Origin: Micromonospora sp. CCTCC AA 2012012
Lineage (GTDB): Bacteria; Actinomycetota; Actinomycetes; Mycobacteriales; Micromonosporaceae
DNA: 64,000 bases
Reading direction: 5' to 3'
Assembly (NCBI RefSeq): GCF_040499845.1
Contig: NZ_CP159342.1
Coordinates: forward strand, 6,572,001 to 6,636,000
Under the pieces are notes generated by a model. That model was not told where the DNA came from. It saw nothing but the letters and a program-made list of their open reading frames with translations, and did no database searches. The translations under genes were made by a program, and so were the position numbers. Below are positions 61,733-64,000 of the stretch, piece by piece (the stretch's first letter is position 1; the number at the start of each line of letters is the position of its first letter).

Positions 61733-61778
61733 CCGGGCCGCCGCACCGTCGGCCGGGTGCCGGCCGCGCCGGGCGGCG

Positions 61779-62147
61779 TCAGCCGGCCACCGGCTCCGGG
61801 GTACGCGGCTGCTCGGCGGCGAGCCAGTGGGTGACCCGGCGCTCGGCGTAGAAGGAGACGAACGGCACCGTGCCGGCGAGCATCACCAGCAGCATCCGCT
61901 TCAACGGCCAGTCGACCCGGCGGGACAGGTCGAACGTGGCGGCCAGATAGAGCATGTAGAGCCAGCCGTGCGCGGTGCCGACGACGGCCACGACGGTGTC
62001 GTCGTGGAACACGTACTTCAGCGGCATACCGATCAGGACCAGCACCACCAGCGCCACGCCCACGATCCAGGCGATCGCGCGGTACCGGGTAAAGGCTCCG
62101 CCCACCGTCGTCCGTCCTTCCGAACCGGCCTCAGCCGGGATAGTCAC
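61779..62147 (-). CDS. DUF3817-family small membrane protein
   Basis: 122 residues, three membrane helices: [39 protein letters not shown] and [20 protein letters not shown]. These fit DUF3817. GTG 62147 overlaps the upstream gene by 17 bp. Function unknown. Confidence 0.85.
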   Translation of the reverse strand: MTIPAEAGSEGRTTVGGAFTRYRAIAWIVGVALVVLVLIGMPLKYVFHDDTVVAVVGTAHGWLYMLYLAATFDLSRRVDWPLKRMLLVMLAGTVPFVSFYAERRVTHWLAAEQPRTPEPVAG

Positions 62148-62541
62148 CGGGCCTTGCGCCCGGGTTGGCGTTCAACCATGACAGGTAGCGGTTGTACTCG
62201 GCGAGTTCGCCGTCCTCGGGGCCGGCGACCCCGACCCGGGCGACCCGCACCGGTCGGCGTACCCCGGGGGAGCCGGCGGCCGGCGCGGCGTCGGCGGTCG
62301 CCGACGGGGCGGGCGGGGCGTCGGTCCCGGGCGGGCGGCGCAGCGCGTGCCGCACCTCACGCCACCAGACGAAGACCACGAAGGCGGCGAAGACCGGCCA
62401 CTCGATGGCGTATCCGAAGCTGAGCGCGTTGCCCTCGGCGGCCCGGGTGACCTGCCACCAACCGAGCCCGAGAAAGCCCACGACCAGCGCGACCATGGCC
62501 ACGTGGCGGGCGATCCACGCCGGTGTCCAGAGCCGCTTCAT
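62131..62541 (-). CDS. Small membrane protein of unknown function
   Basis: 136 residues, two hydrophobic helices ([19 protein letters not shown] and [17 protein letters not shown]) and a polar, Pro/Ala-rich tail ending [21 protein letters not shown] 62541 has no strong ribosome site. Overlaps the DUF3817 gene, with which it forms an operon. Confidence 0.75.
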   Translation of the reverse strand: MKRLWTPAWIARHVAMVALVVGFLGLGWWQVTRAAEGNALSFGYAIEWPVFAAFVVFVWWREVRHALRRPPGTDAPPAPSATADAAPAAGSPGVRRPVRVARVGVAGPEDGELAEYNRYLSWLNANPGARPGDYPG

Positions 62542-62672
62542 GGCATCGAGGGTACCGGGGCGGACGGGCGTCTCCGACGCGGTGTCGTAGTCGCCGCGCC
62601 GGCCCAGGGTTTGGTGACACACGGTGTGGGCATCCGTCTAGTCGCCAGCCCGAACGAGACGAGGGGGCGACG

Positions 62673-62987
62673 ATGACCGAATCAGTACGCCAGACCGGTG
62701 ACGCCAGCCCGGAGCAGCGGATGCCCGAGTGGGACGGCGACCACGTGCAGGAACCCGTCGGCCCGGACGCCGACGGTGAGCTGCTCGGCGTGGACCCGTC
62801 CGAGCTGGGCGACGAGGATCTCATCCGCGAGATGCAGAGCCTGCACCGCACCCGGCTCGACACCCTGCGGCACGCCGCCGACTCCGCGCTCGCCAACCAC
62901 CTGCGCCGCACCGCCGAGCTGGAGACCGAGTACCTGGCCCGGCACCCGGGCCGCGAGGTCGACCCGAGCCGGCTGCGGGGCGCCTGA
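62673..62987 (+). CDS. DUF6158-family small protein
   Basis: 104 residues, cytoplasmic, helical: LGDEDLIREMQSLHRTRLDT and ADSALANHLRRTAELETEYL. Matches the actinobacterial DUF6158 pattern. ATG 62673 has GAGGGGG upstream. Its stop overlaps the next start (TGATG). Confidence 0.8.
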   Translation: MTESVRQTGDASPEQRMPEWDGDHVQEPVGPDADGELLGVDPSELGDEDLIREMQSLHRTRLDTLRHAADSALANHLRRTAELETEYLARHPGREVDPSRLRGA

Positions 62988-63316
62988 TGGCCGCGCACGC
63001 CGAACGGGGCATGTCCGCGCCGCCCGAGGTGGTCTTCAGCACCGCCACCGACCCCCACCGCGCGGCGGCCTGGCTCCCCGCACCGCTGCGCCAGGACGGC
63101 GGCGCCCGCCCCGAGGTGACCAGCGCCGACGAGCTGCGGGCCCGCTGGGCCAGTGACTCGGCACCCGGCTGGTCGGCGGAGATCCAGGTGCAGCCGGCCG
63201 ACGCCGGTGGCGCCCGGGTCCGGCTCGACCTGGCCGGCGGGGACGGCGACGGACTGGCCGACGAGACCCTGGCCAACCTCGCCCGCGAGGTGGCCGACAA
63301 CCTGACCGCCGGCTGA
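62987..63316 (+). CDS. Short SRPBCC-like protein
   Basis: 109 residues. The opening (MSAPPEVVFSTATDPHRAAAWLP) and the VRLDLAGGD strand resemble the START/SRPBCC fold, but it lacks most of the middle of a full ~140-residue domain. It could be a reduced member. ATG 62987 overlaps the DUF6158 stop, indicating coupling. Confidence 0.6.
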   Translation: MAAHAERGMSAPPEVVFSTATDPHRAAAWLPAPLRQDGGARPEVTSADELRARWASDSAPGWSAEIQVQPADAGGARVRLDLAGGDGDGLADETLANLAREVADNLTAG

Positions 63317-63346
63317 GCCGGCACGGCGACGAACCGAGGAGACCGG

Positions 63347-63889
63347 GTGACCCAGGGTGGCCTGAAACAGAAGGTGGCGCGCCTGCGCCAGGCGTACGCG
63401 CCGAACGAGCAACGACCGCTGGGCGGCTACCTGGTGGCGATGGGCACCTACGCGACGGTGACCGCGTCGCTGGTGGGCCTGGTCAAGGCGACCGGCCGAC
63501 CGGTGCCCGAGCGGCCCGCCCCGGCCGACGTGGTGCTGCTCTCCATCGCGACGCACAAGCTCAGCCGGCTGCTCTCCAAGGACGCGATCACCAGCCCGCT
63601 GCGGGCCCCGTTCACCCGCTACGACCACCCGATCGGCAGCGGCGAGGTGATGGAGCAGGTCCGCGACCAGGGCAGCTCCACCCGGCACGCCCTCGGCGAG
63701 CTGCTCAGCTGCCCGTTCTGCCTGGCGGTCTGGGTGGCCACCGGACTCACCGGCGGTCTCGTGCTGGCACCCCGGCTGACCCGGCTGGTGGCCACCGCGC
63801 TCACCGCCGTGGCCGCGTCCGACTTCCTCCAGATGGGCTACGCGGTCGCCCAGCAGGCGGCCGAGGGCGGTCACCACGACGAGAAGTGA
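63347..63889 (+). CDS. DUF1360-family membrane protein
   Basis: 180 residues, about four membrane helices. DUF1360 marks: LLSIATHKLSRLLSKDAITSP, a central RYDHPIG region and the Cys pair in ELLSCPFCLAVW. In Bacillus the family is linked to sporulation (YjcA), but here function is unknown. GTG 63347 has GAGGAGACC upstream. Confidence 0.85.
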   Translation: MTQGGLKQKVARLRQAYAPNEQRPLGGYLVAMGTYATVTASLVGLVKATGRPVPERPAPADVVLLSIATHKLSRLLSKDAITSPLRAPFTRYDHPIGSGEVMEQVRDQGSSTRHALGELLSCPFCLAVWVATGLTGGLVLAPRLTRLVATALTAVAASDFLQMGYAVAQQAAEGGHHDEK

Positions 63890-63899
63890 ACCCCGACGG

Positions 63900-63933
63900 A
63901 AAAGGGGGCCGGCGTCCGCGCCGGCCCCCTTTT
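63900..63933 (+). terminator. Terminator after the DUF1360 gene
   Basis: A perfect 15-bp stem (AAAAGGGGGCCGGCG) with a TCCG loop ending in TTTT: a classic rho-independent terminator, convergent with the gene at the window end. Confidence 0.93.
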
Positions 63934-63944
63934 GCGTACGTCGG

Positions 63945-64000
63945 TCAGGTGGGGGTGGTGCCGTGGTCCTCGCCGGCCCAGCCGCGCGACGCCTCGGGCT
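63945..64000 (-). CDS. Possible C-terminal end of a gene running out of the window
   Basis: Read on the minus strand, one frame gives PEASRGWAGEDHGTTPT and a stop at 63945. The 17-residue end is too short to assign, but its place after a convergent terminator fits a gene end. Confidence 0.35.
   Translation of the reverse strand, partial: PEASRGWAGEDHGTTPT

Overview
The window is a GC-rich actinobacterial chromosome segment, and I infer a member of the Micromonosporaceae, most likely Micromonospora. The reasons are the very high GC third positions, GTG starts with GGAGG-type ribosome sites, a 1,686-residue NAD-glutamate dehydrogenase, a nitrate-sensing kinase/roadblock conservon, a GH6 cellulase, crotonyl-CoA carboxylase/reductase together with isobutyryl-CoA mutase, and several small actinobacterial families (DUF6158, DUF6232, DUF3817, a GPGG-motif microprotein). 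I found no rRNA, tRNA, CRISPR array, insertion sequence, integrase or phage gene, and the content looks like core chromosome.

Layout. 0-7.6 kb: short-chain acyl-CoA and C4/C5 metabolism: partial ccrA, methylmalonyl-CoA epimerase, thiolase, meaB, a Gls24-type protein, icmA and a thioredoxin/TPR protein. Three copies of a 15-bp motif lie in the upstream regions of ccrA, epimerase/thiolase and icmA. 7.6-16.6 kb: an arginase-fold enzyme with a repeat tail, a penicillin-binding lipoprotein, and the giant GDH. 16.6-18.6 kb: a class F sortase overlapping a His/Lys/Glu/Gly-rich repeat surface protein. 19-21 kb: a secreted CBM2-GH6 cellulase with a CebR-like operator inside its promoter. 21-25.3 kb: five co-directional genes including a sodium:solute symporter and two proteins sharing one helical domain. 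25.5-29.3 kb: a four-gene conservon. 29.4-34 kb: a lactonase, a substrate-binding/VWA protein and a polyprenyl-phosphate sugar transferase.

34-38.6 kb: a signalling island with two PP2C (SpoIIE/RsbU-type) phosphatases, a MarR regulator and a cobalamin-binding protein carrying the W-x9-EH motif of CarH-type B12 photoreceptors. 38.7-42.7 kb: xylose use (ROK repressor, xylA, xylB) with a clear promoter/operator. 42.7-45.3 kb: an AAA ATPase and an MFS transporter. 45.4-51.7 kb: an alpha-glucoside system (binding protein, two permeases, LacI regulator, GH13 glucosidase). 51.9-56 kb: an M23 endopeptidase, TspO, a microprotein, a phosphoesterase, BON, nucleotidyltransferase and a thymidylate-kinase-like protein. 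56.3-58.2 kb: a RpiR-type regulator with murQ (peptidoglycan amino-sugar recycling). 58.6-64 kb: a group 2 sigma factor, an NlpC/P60 hydrolase and small membrane or conserved proteins.

The genes fall into three themes. Carbon scavenging covers cellulose, xylose, alpha-glucosides and MurNAc-6-P, each with a local operator next to a matching regulator except the cellulase. Acyl-CoA remodelling links butyryl, isobutyryl, crotonyl and methylmalonyl-CoA. Envelope maintenance covers the PBP, M23, NlpC/P60, sortase and Gls24 proteins. The most promising little-described unit is the B12-domain/PP2C pair at 35.9-38.6 kb.
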